A stretch of 64,000 nucleotides of DNA from Dakarella massiliensis (GCF_001182045.1 NZ_CVTY01000007.1:372001-436000), one strand, 5' to 3'. Positions 1 to 8,859 are shown, numbered from the stretch's first letter. Numbers and translations: made by a program. The notes: a model not told the origin generated them from the sequence alone.

Positions 1-143
1 AAACCTCAGCAACCCTTCCCTTTCTCCCGGGGAAACGCCCTGCCCGGCTCTTTATTCTTCGGTCAAAAAACCGGCAGAACAACTTCGCCTCTGCCCTTTC
101 CGCCGCGGTTCACGACGCAGCGGACGCCATCACATCGGGGCTC

Positions 144-506
144 ATGCCGTTTGACGCTGAAAACACTCTTCATAGCCGCTATCTCAAATTGATCCCCGGC
201 CGCAGCCCTTCCCCCTCTCTCCGGATTCTTGACGCCCGGATCGCAGATGACGCGAAGCGCTTCGGTATCTTTGTCATCGCGACCGATCTGAAGATCTCTG
301 CCCGGACCGCGCTCAGTTTCATTCAGGCACGGGACCGGATGGCAGAATTTTTCAGTGACCTCACGCGGCACCCGGATCGGGAGGCTTTCTGCGTCTGGAC
401 TCCGGAGCGGCTCGCCGGACGGGACTTCGTGAGGATCGTGTCACTCATGATTGAAGGGCCAGCAGTCTCTCCGGTTCTCACCGCTTCCCTCCCCTCTTCG
501 CGCTAA
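144..506 (+). CDS. Uncharacterised small protein, doubtful
   Basis: A 120-codon frame with no recognisable family, signal peptide or membrane segment. Its codon choice (CTC, CGG, ATC, GAC, GCG) resembles that of certain genes in this window better than the opposing minus frame at 63..371 does, so I prefer this strand. There is no clear ribosome binding site before the ATG, and the C-terminal third turns rich in Ser and Pro, as non-coding sequence here often does. It may be the decayed 3' part of a gene. It lies 155 bp upstream of yhdT on the same strand. I see nothing in bases 1-143. Confidence 0.25.
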   Translation: MPFDAENTLHSRYLKLIPGRSPSPSLRILDARIADDAKRFGIFVIATDLKISARTALSFIQARDRMAEFFSDLTRHPDREAFCVWTPERLAGRDFVRIVSLMIEGPAVSPVLTASLPSSR

Positions 507-660
507 ACCGGAAACGGCTTTCCGGCCATATTTCAAAAACCCGGCCGCTATACTCGAAAAACTGATGAGGCCCCGCCGGTCATCGGCCTCACCCTCTACC
601 TATCTGCGGAGCCGCCCCGACGCGGACGCTCCGGTGTTTTCCTGGTTTTGGCTTGGAATC

Positions 661-951
661 ATGCGGAAACTCTCTTACAAAGAAAAATTTATCCAGATGG
701 ACCGCGAGGCGGCAGCGACCGCCATCTGCGCGTTGATCATCATGGCAGCCTTCTGGGCCGCGCTTCTCCCCCTGAAGGATTCACCGGAAACCTTATTCGA
801 GATGCCGCTCTGGTTCTCGGTCTCCTGCCTCGGGGGCTACGTGCTTTCTGTCGTCGCCGTGATTGTCCTCGTGAAGCGATACTTCCGGGATTTCGATCTC
901 GATCAGGACGCACCCGAAGCGACTGAAACAACCAAGGGAGACGCCGCATGA
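661..951 (+). CDS. yhdT: YhdT family small membrane protein (DUF997)
   Basis: A 96-residue inner-membrane protein with two hydrophobic segments (about residues 19-40 and 55-80), a basic N-terminus and an acidic, charged C-terminal tail. It matches the size and layout of YhdT, whose gene in enterobacteria directly precedes panF. Here the stop overlaps the panF start by 4 bp (ATGA at 948-951), implying translational coupling and one operon. The frame stays open upstream to 451, but that extension is low-complexity; the start at 661 begins the family-like sequence MRKLSYKEKF. The function of YhdT is not established; a role with the pantothenate symporter is inferred from linkage only. Confidence 0.85.
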   Translation: MRKLSYKEKFIQMDREAAATAICALIIMAAFWAALLPLKDSPETLFEMPLWFSVSCLGGYVLSVVAVIVLVKRYFRDFDLDQDAPEATETTKGDAA

Positions 952-2441
952 CGAACCCCGTGATGACACTCGTACCGGTGATGGCATTCCTCGCGCTGCT
1001 GCTTGCCGTGGGGTTTATCGCGAACAGGTCGCTCCGGAAGTCAGAAGACTTTGAGCGCGATTACTTCATCGCGAACCGCAGCCTCGGAGGCGTTGTTCTC
1101 GCGATGACGCTCGTCGCGACGTACGGCTCCGTAAGCTCTTTCGTCTCGGGACCGGGAGTCGCCTGGAATCTTGGTTTCGGCTGGGTCGCGTTTGCCGCGC
1201 CGCAGATCATCACCGGGTTCCTGCTCCTCGGCGTCGTCGGGAAAAAGCTCGCGGTGCTCGCCCGGCGCACGGATTCCCTCACGATCATCGATATTCTCCG
1301 CGAGCGCTACAGCTCAAACACGCTCTCCATCATCTTTTCCGCCGTGCTCCTCATCTTCTTCACCGCGATGGTCGTGGGGCAATTTATGGGCGGGGCTCAG
1401 ATTTTCGCCGCAATCACGGGGCTCGACTATAAGCTCGGCCTCGTGCTCTTCGCTGCGGTCACCGTGATCTATACGTCATCCGGGTTCCGCGCCGTGGTGT
1501 GGACTGACGCGGTCTGCGCGGTTCTGATGCTCACCGGAATGGTGACGCTTGGCTACACCATTCTCGAGGATGGCGGCGGACTCTCGTCCATCATGCAGAC
1601 GCTTTCAGCCGCGGATCTGACCCCAAATGGCGTCAGCCGTCATCTGCTGCCGGATGCGGGCGGGCTCCTCCCCTGGTCGCTGCTCTTCTCCTCCTGGCTC
1701 CTCGTCGGCTTCTGCACGGTGGGGCTCCCGCAGTCTCTCGTCCGATGCCTCAGCTATAAAAGCACCCGGGACCTCAGCCGCGCGATGGTGGTGGCGACCG
1801 TGATCTGCGGCGCGCTGATGATCGGAATGACGCTTCTCGGCGTTCTCGCGCGCGGCGTGATCCTCGAAAAACCGGTCTCAGGGACCGACGCCGTAATTCC
1901 GCTTCTCATCGTGAATCACATGCATCCGCTGCTTGCCGGCATCACGATCATCGGGCCGCTTGCCGCCACCATGAGTACAGTAAGCTCGCTCCTCATCGCG
2001 GCCTCTTCAACCGTGGTCCGCGATCTCTATGAGAAGAGCTTCGGAAAGAACCCCGCGGATATTTCGCATGACGCGAGTAAGAAAATCAGCGTCTCGATCA
2101 CACTGCTCCTCGGCGCGGTGTCGATTCTTCTCGCCATGTACCCGCAGAGCATCGTGGTCTGGGTGAACCTCTTCGCATTCGGGGGACTCGAAAGCGCGTT
2201 CCTGTGGCCCGTGGTGCTCGGGCTCTTCTGGCCCCGTATGAATGCCTGCGGCGCGATGGCGGGCGTGATCGGGGGCCTGGGGCTCTATACGCTCGCGATG
2301 GCGACCGGGTTCCACTTCTATCACTTCCATAACATCGTGATTGGAACGGCAGCCGGGCTCCTCTTCTCGGTGATCGGGAGCTACTTTGGCACCCCCACCA
2401 CGCGTTCCGTGAAGGCGGTCTTCTTCCCGCATAAGATCTGA
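948..2441 (+). CDS. panF: Sodium/pantothenate symporter
   Basis: A 497-residue solute:sodium symporter (SSS family) with about 13 hydrophobic segments, the normal length for PanF. The N-terminal region carries the SSS signature around residues 40-75 (ATYGSVSSFVSGPG, then AWNLGFGW), where sodium-coordinating residues lie in this family. PanF imports pantothenate, the vitamin B5 precursor of coenzyme A, across the inner membrane with Na+. The preceding yhdT overlaps it by 4 bp, which is the classical yhdT-panF arrangement and supports the substrate call over a generic SSS transporter (proline, acetate). A strong hairpin terminator follows 24 bp after the stop. Confidence 0.9.
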   Translation: MTNPVMTLVPVMAFLALLLAVGFIANRSLRKSEDFERDYFIANRSLGGVVLAMTLVATYGSVSSFVSGPGVAWNLGFGWVAFAAPQIITGFLLLGVVGKKLAVLARRTDSLTIIDILRERYSSNTLSIIFSAVLLIFFTAMVVGQFMGGAQIFAAITGLDYKLGLVLFAAVTVIYTSSGFRAVVWTDAVCAVLMLTGMVTLGYTILEDGGGLSSIMQTLSAADLTPNGVSRHLLPDAGGLLPWSLLFSSWLLVGFCTVGLPQSLVRCLSYKSTRDLSRAMVVATVICGALMIGMTLLGVLARGVILEKPVSGTDAVIPLLIVNHMHPLLAGITIIGPLAATMSTVSSLLIAASSTVVRDLYEKSFGKNPADISHDASKKISVSITLLLGAVSILLAMYPQSIVVWVNLFAFGGLESAFLWPVVLGLFWPRMNACGAMAGVIGGLGLYTLAMATGFHFYHFHNIVIGTAAGLLFSVIGSYFGTPTTRSVKAVFFPHKI

Positions 2442-2465
2442 CACGGCAATTCCCGCCCATCAAAA

Positions 2466-2500
2466 ACGCAGAAGGTTTTTCAGGCCTTCTGTGTTTTTTT
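2466..2500. terminator. Bidirectional intrinsic terminator
   Basis: A 10-bp stem (ACGCAGAAGG against CCTTCTGTGT, one G-T pair) with a 9-nt loop, followed by a T7 run on the plus strand and a T5 run on the minus strand. It lies between the convergent panF and Na/phosphate symporter genes and can serve both. Confidence 0.85.
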
Positions 2501-2518
2501 GTTTTCCCCTGAAGAGAT

Positions 2519-4135
2519 TCAGAACGACAGCTCCGCGAGTTCGTTGATCTTCGTGCGGAGCCTCCGGAAGCGGTTAATCAGCGCGATATGAAGGGCACTC
2601 GTCTCAATCGCCTTGAAGTCACCGCAGGACACCCGGTCCATGTGGGACTGAACAAGAGCGAGTTCGTTATCGTTCAGCGTCTTCCGGGTCGCGAGCAGCT
2701 TCTTATGAGCCGCCTCGCGCTTCACCGGGTCGTCCGCCGACAGGTAATCAAGCGCGGTCTTCAGGTCATCCGCAATTCTCGCGTGCGCCTCAAGAAGCTC
2801 CTTCTCACCCTGTTCATCAAAGAACCGCTCTTTCTTCACCTTATGCTCACCCAGCCCGGCGACTACCTTATCGATTTCGTGACCGATACTCTGAAGATCC
2901 GCATTCTTCGCGTGAAGCTCTTCCCAGCGGGCAATTTCAGACGGCGTGAGACTCGTCTGCACGATTCGGGAGAGGTAGCTGTTCACCGCGTGACAGCGCT
3001 GCCGGATCATCGGGTAGTCCTGCCGCAGGAGCATCACGGCGCCCACAGCCGGGTTCTTTGTGATGAGGCCCCCGGTCTTCCGCCAGAATTCACTCACGAA
3101 CCAACAGGTTTTCTCAATCTCTCCTTCGGCGAGATGGAACGCGGTCTCGGGGTCGGAGAGCGAGTCTTCCGTCAGCGACTCGGTCCCCGTGCTTACCATC
3201 GGAGCGGCCGGCAGCAGCCGATCCACGAGCGCCGCGACCGGGTTCAGGATGACGAGACCCAGGACGCCTGAAATCGCGTTGAAGACCACATGGAACCAGA
3301 TCACCTGGTCCGACGCCATCGATTCAAACGCGCGGCTCACCTCCGGAATGAGGATCAGTGCGGCTGCGCCGAGCACGAAACAGAGCCCCCGGAAAATGGT
3401 GTTCCCCATCGGGGCGCGGCGCGTCATCGCGTCACTCCCCATCGTGGTCGCGGAGGCGAGGAACGCGGTGCCGAGGTTTGCACCGAGCACGATCCAGAGG
3501 CCTGAAGACACCGTGAGAGCCCCTGCCGCCACGAGTCCCGCGTCAATAATTACAACCGCGAGCGACGAGAAGCAGAGAAAGGCGAGCCCGATACCGAGCA
3601 CCGTGCAGAAGAAGGCATTTCCTTCAATCGGGTGAAAGAGCGCCATCATGGCAGCACTGTCTTTGATCGGGGTCGTGATGTGGCCGATCAGGGTGAGTGC
3701 GAGCATCACCACTCCAAGCCCCATCAGGACCCGCCCGAACTGACCGGGCGCGGTGTCCGACTTCTTCATGAAGAGATAGACACCGACCGCGATAAGAAGG
3801 GGCGACACCGCGTCGATGTTGAGCGACAGGACGCGCACCATGACAGCCGAACCGAAGTTCGCGCCAATCACCGCGGCGAGCGCGATCGCGGTTGAAACAA
3901 GGCCCTTCTTCTGAAGCCCCGACACGAGAAGCGTCGCAGCGGTGGAGCTCTGAAGAAGAGAGGAAAGGACGAACCCGGCACCAAACCCCGAAAACCGGTT
4001 CGTGAGCCACCGTCCGAGGAACGACCGGAGCTTCGCGCCGAAGGTCCGCATCATGCCGGTGCGGATCACGTACGTGCCCCACATGAGGAGCGCTACAGCG
4101 CCCGCGATATTGATGAGAATGACGATTTCTGCCAC
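2519..4135 (-). CDS. Na/phosphate cotransporter family protein with PhoU-like tail
   Basis: A 538-residue protein of the Na/Pi cotransporter family (NptA/YjbB type). The N-terminal 310 residues hold two repeated blocks of membrane helices with the family's glutamine/serine-rich repeats (SSLLQSSTAATLLVSG at about residue 60; GANLGTAFLASATTMG around 220). Residues 330-538 are soluble, helical and charged, like PhoU. The family moves phosphate, often as an exporter in bacteria. The start is GTG with a GAGGAGA ribosome binding site 3-9 bases upstream. It is a single-gene unit that shares its terminator with panF. Phosphate as substrate is inferred from the family. Confidence 0.88.
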   Translation of the reverse strand: MAEIVILINIAGAVALLMWGTYVIRTGMMRTFGAKLRSFLGRWLTNRFSGFGAGFVLSSLLQSSTAATLLVSGLQKKGLVSTAIALAAVIGANFGSAVMVRVLSLNIDAVSPLLIAVGVYLFMKKSDTAPGQFGRVLMGLGVVMLALTLIGHITTPIKDSAAMMALFHPIEGNAFFCTVLGIGLAFLCFSSLAVVIIDAGLVAAGALTVSSGLWIVLGANLGTAFLASATTMGSDAMTRRAPMGNTIFRGLCFVLGAAALILIPEVSRAFESMASDQVIWFHVVFNAISGVLGLVILNPVAALVDRLLPAAPMVSTGTESLTEDSLSDPETAFHLAEGEIEKTCWFVSEFWRKTGGLITKNPAVGAVMLLRQDYPMIRQRCHAVNSYLSRIVQTSLTPSEIARWEELHAKNADLQSIGHEIDKVVAGLGEHKVKKERFFDEQGEKELLEAHARIADDLKTALDYLSADDPVKREAAHKKLLATRKTLNDNELALVQSHMDRVSCGDFKAIETSALHIALINRFRRLRTKINELAELSF

Positions 4136-4475
4136 GGCTTCTCCTCAAGAAAAAGTTTCCGGGCCGTCCCGGACTGAAGACAGGCGGAATTTTATGCCTG
4201 AAAACTATTTTTGATGCACAAAATTATGTTTTTATTCAGCTTCGTTTAAGACTTCTGTTGATAACAAAAAACAACTAAATCTATATGTAACAAGGTATTG
4301 CAGACCCATCCACAATATGCACCCCATATGTTGATTTTTGAGACACATCATAATTTCCGGCAAGTCCAGCATTTACCGGATTTGCGGGCATTTCGGGGCG
4401 TTTTGCATAACACTATAGATAGTATGTGTGGCTTGTCATCAAAGGTACATATTGGCATACCGAGTGAAAAAAGCC

Positions 4476-4504
4476 TTACTTACTGAACAAACGATTGGTA
4501 TACT
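4476..4504 (+). promoter_or_regulatory. Candidate promoter of rubrerythrin with extended -10
   Basis: TGGTATACT at 4496-4504 is an extended -10 (TGn plus TATACT). TTACTT at 4476-4481 is a weak -35 with 17-bp spacing. A near-copy of the -10 neighbourhood lies 43 bp upstream (ATTGGCATACCGA at 4451 against ATTGGTATACTGA at 4494), which could be a regulator site. The remainder of 4136-4475 is AT-rich with no convincing gene. Confidence 0.5.
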
Positions 4505-4542
4505 GAAGTCCCCAGGAGAACGTTTATAAAAGGAAGAAAAAT

Positions 4543-5127
4543 ATGAAATATCGTTGCACAGTTTGCGGACACATCTATGATGAAGAACGCGAAGGCGTGA
4601 AGTTCGCTGACCTGCCCGACACCTGGACCTGCCCGACCTGCGGCGCACCGAAATCCAAGTTTGTTCCTGTTGTTGAGGGCCAGACCTGGGCTTCCGAGCA
4701 CGTTCTTGGCGTTGCCAAGGATGTTCCCGAAGACATCAAGAACGACCTCCGTGCCAACTTCAACGGCGAATGCTCCGAAGTCGGTATGTATCTCGCGATG
4801 TCCCGCGTTGCTTTCCGTGAAGGTTATCCGGAAATCGGTCTGTACTATGAAAAGGCCGCTATGGAAGAAGCCAATCACGCTTCCCGCTTTGCCGAACTGC
4901 TTGGCGAAGTTCTGACCGACTCCACCAAGAAGAACCTCGAAATGCGCGTTGAAGCTGAATTCGGCGCCACCGAAGGCAAGACCGATCTCGCGAAGCGCGC
5001 GAAGCAGGCGAACCTCGACGCCATTCATGACACCGTTCATGAAATGGCCCGCGACGAAGCCCGTCACGGCAAGGCCTTCAAGGGCCTGCTCGACCGCTAC
5101 TTCGGCGAAGGCAAGTGCTGCAAGTAA
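4543..5127 (+). CDS. rbr: Reverse rubrerythrin (N-terminal rubredoxin domain)
   Basis: A 194-residue peroxide-scavenging iron protein. The rubredoxin domain comes first (Cys5-x2-Cys8 and Cys30-x2-Cys33) and is followed by a ferritin-like diiron domain with the helices [36 protein letters not shown] and [12 protein letters not shown], supplying the Glu and ExxH ligands. This order is the reverse of classical rubrerythrin and is typical of anaerobes, where the enzyme reduces H2O2 to water with electrons from NAD(P)H via rubredoxin-type carriers. The ribosome binding site is AGGAAG. Codon use is biased to CGT/CGC, GAA and GCC/GCT, unlike the CGG-rich neighbours, suggesting high expression. It is monocistronic with its own promoter and terminator. 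Confidence 0.93.
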   Translation: MKYRCTVCGHIYDEEREGVKFADLPDTWTCPTCGAPKSKFVPVVEGQTWASEHVLGVAKDVPEDIKNDLRANFNGECSEVGMYLAMSRVAFREGYPEIGLYYEKAAMEEANHASRFAELLGEVLTDSTKKNLEMRVEAEFGATEGKTDLAKRAKQANLDAIHDTVHEMARDEARHGKAFKGLLDRYFGEGKCCK

Positions 5128-5178
5128 TCTGCTGACTGTCCGCAGCAGTTCAGAGCTCCCGCTCTGACATAAGCACTG

Positions 5179-5213
5179 AAAGAGGCGTTTCGAAAGAAGC
5201 GCCTCTTTTCGTT
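5179..5213 (+). terminator. Terminator of rubrerythrin
   Basis: A stem of AAGAGGCG-TTTC paired with GAAGCGCCTCTT around a GAAA-type loop, followed by TTTTCGTTT, 50 bp after the stop. Confidence 0.85.
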
Positions 5214-5259
5214 TGCCCGCCGTTTTTCTTCCAGCCCGGCTTGGGTTCTGAATTCTAAA

Positions 5260-5298
5260 GGCAAAAGAAAACCCGCCTGGTGCTGTCACCGGGCGGGG
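5260..5298 (-). terminator. Second minus-strand terminator behind hypC
   Basis: CCCGCCTGGTG (5272-5282) pairs with CACCGGGCGGG (5287-5297) with one mismatch. On the minus strand it is followed by TTTTCTTTTG. It backs up the terminator at 5333-5370. Confidence 0.6.
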
Positions 5299-5332
5299 CT
5301 GCTCAAGTCAATCAATGTGGTTACTGAAAGCT

Positions 5333-5370
5333 AAAAAAGGAGAAACTCATTTTCCGGGTTTCTCCTTTTT
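5333..5370 (-). terminator. Terminator of hypC
   Basis: A 12-13 bp stem (AAAAAGGAGAAAC against GTTTCTCCTTTTT) with an 11-nt loop. On the minus strand the stem ends in a T-run directly behind hypC. Confidence 0.8.
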
Positions 5371-5374
5371 CTCT

Positions 5375-5593
5375 CTAGGAGCACTTCGCGAGCTTCTTCC
5401 AAAGGCCTTTTGCCGTATCGTATTCTTCTCTTGAAATCCGGCCATACGCAATATCGGCGTGGACTGTAACGAAATCACCCGGCTGAAGTTCTCCCAGCAG
5501 CCGCGTTGTTACCGTCTTCTTCATTCCAAGAGCTTCAACGATCGCGGAAGCCGCGTTGACGCTCACAACCCTTGCGGGCATTCCAATGCACAT
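5375..5593 (-). CDS. hypC: HypC/HupF family hydrogenase maturation chaperone
   Basis: A 72-residue protein beginning MCIGMPARVV, the HypC signature in which Cys2 (after Met removal) binds the Fe(CN)2CO precursor and the immature large subunit of [NiFe]-hydrogenase. The middle follows the family pattern (TRLLGELQPGDFVTVHADIAYGRIS), a small OB-like barrel. I start at 5593 because GGAGAGGG lies 4 bases upstream; the frame is open to 5641, but the extra 16 residues are not family-like. It stands alone: no hypA, B, D, E or F and no hydrogenase structural genes are in the window. An orphan HypC could serve a [NiFe]-hydrogenase encoded elsewhere. Confidence 0.88.
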   Translation of the reverse strand: MCIGMPARVVSVNAASAIVEALGMKKTVTTRLLGELQPGDFVTVHADIAYGRISREEYDTAKGLWKKLAKCS

Positions 5594-5641
5594 GTTTCCC
5601 TCTCCAAAGACACAGTGCGTTTGAGCGGATCCTTTGCACAC

Positions 5642-6014
5642 GCAGACCCACCCAGTCCCTTTCGGAACTACAAAAATTCTATTCGTAATTCCTATAGAAA
5701 AAAAGAGTTCATAAGCCGTACGCTGAAGGGATTAGACTTTAGGGTTTAGATATCTGATTTCTATTAACTTTTTATGTATTACTGATACATATTCAGGAAA
5801 TTCCTTCAGAACTTTAGCGTTTTCACCCGCTTTGAGCCACAATATCTGTAAGGGACTGTCCCATAAAGAGGGTTGGCCTGAAGGAGGTAGCAATCGGTTT
5901 CGACCGGTTTGAAGGGCTGTAAGAAACACCCCGCTCCCTCCTAAGTTGTAATTTTCATCATCCCCTCTCCTCTTTTCAGGATCGGATCCCCTGAACCATT
6001 GAGGAGGCGTGATT
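5642..6014. other. Intergenic stretch with possible structured RNA
   Basis: No credible gene. Visible structures: a dyad GGGACTGTCCC (5852-5862); a hairpin with a UUCG loop, CGGT-TTCG-ACCG (5895-5906); and flanking GGAGG (5883-5887) that could pair with CCTCC (5937-5941) to close a roughly 60-nt domain. A strong ribosome binding site (GAGGAGG, 6001-6007) precedes the telA start. The minus frame at 5732..6064 looks like chance coding. Confidence 0.35.
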
Positions 6015-6952
6015 ATGGAAAGCGAAAATGCCACTATCCAGCAGGAACCCGCGGCTGCCGGCACGGTTTCTCTTCCGACTGACTTCCGACTGAGGACTTC
6101 GGCCGGAAAACGCTTGATGAGGCGGAAACCTTTGCGGATTCCATCCTGAAACGGATCCGGGTGAAGGACGCAGAAGGCATCAAGGCTGACCTCACCTCCC
6201 TCCTCTCAGGCGCCGAACTCCTCACATCCGGAAAGAAGGATGACCGGGGGCTCCTTGCCACGCTGCCCGTGGTCGGAAAGCTCTTTGAAGCCTCGGGCAT
6301 CGCTTCTCCTGAAGCCGAAACGCTCATGAAGTCGATCGGCGTGATCAGCGGAAAACTCGACGCCGCGCAGTTCGGGCTGATCAAAGACAGCGCGACGCTT
6401 GAAACCCTCGCCGCGAAAAACAAAGCGATCGGCGCGTCACTCGCTGAGCTGCTGGAAACGGGCGCTGAAGCGCTCAACACCGCCCGCAAGGCAGGAACTC
6501 CGCTTGACTTCAGCCGCTTTGAAACGGTCCTCCGGGGACTCAGCGGCATACGGGATGAAACGGAACGGATGGCGCCTCAGATCCGCCTGATCCAGGAGAA
6601 TGACCGGGCGCTCGCCGGGAAGATCCAGTCGATCATCTTCGTACTCCTCCCCACGTGGCGGGAAGTCATGCAGACTGAAATCGAGCTCCGTGAGGACGGC
6701 GGTCCGCATGAACTGAATATCGACGGAAAGAAACCCGAAACGTTCCAAGAAGAGGCTCTGAGTGAAGCCTATCGGAAGCTGATCGCGGGGCTTGGTGAGG
6801 CGATCACGCTCGGGAGTGAGGCGGCGAGACTTCGCGAACTCGCGGATATCGGTCTCCAGCAGCTGAAGCGGGAGATCGTATATCTGGTTCCAAAAGCGGC
6901 AGCGACCGCCGCGCCAGAAGTCCGTCAGTCGCCGCTTCCGCCCGCTGAATAG
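6015..6952 (+). pseudogene. telA: telA-like toxic anion resistance gene, frame broken by an 11-bp tandem duplication
   Basis: The intact 3' frame (263 codons from 6161) encodes a TelA-family protein: largely helical, charged and cytoplasmic, with the family sequence QIRLIQENDRALAGKIQSII near the middle. TelA proteins are linked to tellurite and other toxic-anion tolerance; the molecular activity is unknown. The natural start is ATG 6015, preceded by GAGGAGG, but that frame meets TGA after about 45 codons. The cause is visible: CTTCCGACTGA occurs twice in tandem at 6072-6082 and 6083-6093. Removing one copy joins ...SLPTEDFGRKTLDEAE... into one 308-residue protein. The allele as read is off; either a real mutation, a reversible slippage state, or an assembly artefact. 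Confidence 0.85.
6072..6093 (+). repeat. 11-bp perfect tandem duplication inside telA
   Basis: Two adjacent copies of CTTCCGACTGA. Eleven is not a multiple of three, so two copies shift the telA frame and one copy restores it. Confidence 0.95.
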
Positions 6953-6977
6953 CGTATCGGGACTAGCTTTCTCATCC

Positions 6978-7012
6978 ACAAGGCCGCGGAACGCCGTTCC
7001 CGCGGCCTTTCC
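6978..7012. terminator. Terminator between telA and the ABC importer
   Basis: AAGGCCGCGG (6980-6989) pairs with CCGCGGCCTT (7000-7009) around a 10-nt loop, followed by TTCCTT on the plus strand. It lies between convergent genes. Confidence 0.7.
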
Positions 7013-7804
7013 TTATTCCACCGCGATAACCGTTTTCCGGATGCCTTCCGGAATCTGCACATCCCAGATCCGGACCTGGATTCCAAAGGCTTCTGACAGG
7101 CTTTCTTCTGTCAGCACGTCTGACGCCCTTCCAAAGACCGGCGCTTTTCCCTTCCCGAGGAGTAGCGCGTCATCCGCGAGTTCCAGCGCGTGATCCGGAT
7201 AGTGCGTGATAAAGACTGAACTCACTCCCTTTCCGCGAAGGGATTTCAGGGTCGACAAAATCCGCCGCTGGTTTCTGAAATCCAGCCCCGCCTCGGGTTC
7301 GTCGAGAAGGAGAAGTCTCGGGCCTGCAGCCAGCGCCCGGGCAAAAAGCGCGAGCTGATATTCGCCGCCTGAGATTTCACTGCAGAGCCGCCCCGCGAGA
7401 TGCCGGATTCCGATGGTATCAAGCGCTTCAAGCGCCGCCGCTTCATCCGTTTCATCCGGTTCCCCGAATTCTCCGTGAAAGGCGATCCGGCCGAGCTCTG
7501 TCATTTCAAGCACGGTGACAGCGAACGGCGGCACCTTGGCCTGCGGCACGTAGCCGATCAGACGCGCGAGCCCTGCCGGGGAAAGGCTCTCTGACTTCCG
7601 GTCGCTGAAAAGCGTTTCCCCTTCGGTCCAGCGGAGGTGCCCGAGAAGAAGCCGGATCAGGGTCGTTTTCCCCGCGCCGTTCGGCCCCAGAACCGCGAGG
7701 ATCCGGCCGGAACCGGTACCGTCACCAAACCGGAAGCTGACGCCTTTCAGCACCGGATCCCGGTGCCCATAACGGAAAAGCCCATTCTTAACCTGAAGTT
7801 CCAT
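7013..7804 (-). CDS. ABC transporter ATP-binding protein, iron-siderophore/cobalamin type
   Basis: A 263-residue ATPase of the FecE/BtuD class. Walker A is GPNGAGKTTLIRLL (about residues 41-54), the signature is SGGEYQLALFARAL (about 145), and Walker B LLLLDEPEAGLD follows (about 165), then the switch His in FITHYPDH. It energises the FecCD-type permease encoded 12 bp upstream and the Tat-signal binding protein before that, forming a three-gene importer operon (binding protein, permease, ATPase). Substrate cannot be fixed from sequence: ferric siderophore, heme and cobalamin are all possible. It is the last gene; the hairpin at 6978-7012 lies directly after it. Confidence 0.9.
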   Translation of the reverse strand: MELQVKNGLFRYGHRDPVLKGVSFRFGDGTGSGRILAVLGPNGAGKTTLIRLLLGHLRWTEGETLFSDRKSESLSPAGLARLIGYVPQAKVPPFAVTVLEMTELGRIAFHGEFGEPDETDEAAALEALDTIGIRHLAGRLCSEISGGEYQLALFARALAAGPRLLLLDEPEAGLDFRNQRRILSTLKSLRGKGVSSVFITHYPDHALELADDALLLGKGKAPVFGRASDVLTEESLSEAFGIQVRIWDVQIPEGIRKTVIAVE

Positions 7805-7816
7805 CGCGTGCCTCCT

Positions 7817-8854
7817 TTAAGCCTTCACGCCGCCCGTCCTGCGGAGCAGGTAAATAAAGGCGGGCGCCCCGATGAGAGACGTGAGGACAGAGACCGGGAC
7901 TTCAGCGTCAAACACCATCCGGGCTCCGGCATCAACCGCAATGAGAAACAGTGCGCCAAGCAGAATCGACCCCGGGATCAGCCGCCTCACGGAACCGCCG
8001 AACAGCATCCGCGCGGCGTGCGGAATCAGGAGTCCGACCCAGCCGACCAGGCCGCAGAGCGCAACGATGGATGATGTAATCAGGGCGGAAGCGAGAATCG
8101 CAGTGAATCTCAGACGCCTCACCGGAATCCCGAGTGACCGGGCTTCATCCTCGGGAAGCGAGAGCGCCGCGAGTTTCCAGCGGTAGAGATAAAGAATCAC
8201 GGTCCCGAGCGTCACAAAGGGGAGCGCCATGAGAATTCCGGACCATGTGGCAGACGCGAGACTCCCCATCAGCCAGAACGTGATCGAGGGAAGAACAGAC
8301 TCTGGATCCGCCGCGAATTTGATCAGCGCCACGAGCGCTGAGAAAAGCGCGCTCACAACGATGCCTGAGAGGATCAGCATGAGAATCCGATTGGATCCCG
8401 GAACCCGGGACACCGAGGTCACAAGCGCTACCGCCGCGATCCCGAAGAGGAACGAGAGCGTCTGAATCCCGAGTCCCGACCACCCGAGGAGTATCGCGAG
8501 CGCCGCGCCGCAGGACGCCCCTGTCGCGACACCGAGCGTATCCGGGGTTGCGAGCGGATTCCGGAACAGTGTCTGAAAAGCGGCCCCCGACACCGCAAGA
8601 CCTGCTCCGGCGATCACCGCAAGCACCGTGCGGGGAAGCCGGAGCCCGATCACCACGGTTTCCGCGGTTGGGTCCGGCGCGGCCTGAAAGACACCGGGGA
8701 ACACAGCGTGGAGAAGCACTTCCGGGATATCGCGGAGCGGTACCGGGTAAGCGCCGGCCGCAAGCGACACCATCACCGCCGCGATCAGCAGCGCCGTGAG
8801 CCCGACGCCCCACCGGGCACCAAGCCCCGGCAGTGTCCGCGATCCCGTTCCCAT
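7817..8854 (-). CDS. FecCD-family ABC transporter permease
   Basis: A 345-residue inner-membrane permease with about ten hydrophobic segments, the standard size for FecCD/BtuC proteins. Family motifs are visible: RLPRTVLAVIAGAGLAVSGAAFQTLFRNPLATPDTLGV near residues 73-110 (the conserved arginine and GxxFQxxxRNPLA stretch) and GLVGWVGLLIPHAARML near 268, which forms the ATPase-coupling region. It starts only 5 bp after the binding-protein gene ends and precedes the ATPase gene by 12 bp, so the three are co-transcribed. A single permease gene implies a homodimer. Confidence 0.92.
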   Translation of the reverse strand: MGTGSRTLPGLGARWGVGLTALLIAAVMVSLAAGAYPVPLRDIPEVLLHAVFPGVFQAAPDPTAETVVIGLRLPRTVLAVIAGAGLAVSGAAFQTLFRNPLATPDTLGVATGASCGAALAILLGWSGLGIQTLSFLFGIAAVALVTSVSRVPGSNRILMLILSGIVVSALFSALVALIKFAADPESVLPSITFWLMGSLASATWSGILMALPFVTLGTVILYLYRWKLAALSLPEDEARSLGIPVRRLRFTAILASALITSSIVALCGLVGWVGLLIPHAARMLFGGSVRRLIPGSILLGALFLIAVDAGARMVFDAEVPVSVLTSLIGAPAFIYLLRRTGGVKA

Positions 8855-8859
8855 ACCGC

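Noticed and set aside
63..371. Minus-strand frame of 102 codons
   Set aside because: Composition typical of antisense shadows (Arg/Glu/Gly), no family.
4298..4486. Small plus-strand frame before rubrerythrin
   Set aside because: AT-rich promoter region, no ribosome binding site or family; its end overlaps the rubrerythrin promoter.
5732..6064. Minus-strand frame of 110 codons
   Set aside because: No family and no ribosome binding site; covers the telA start and the structured intergenic region.
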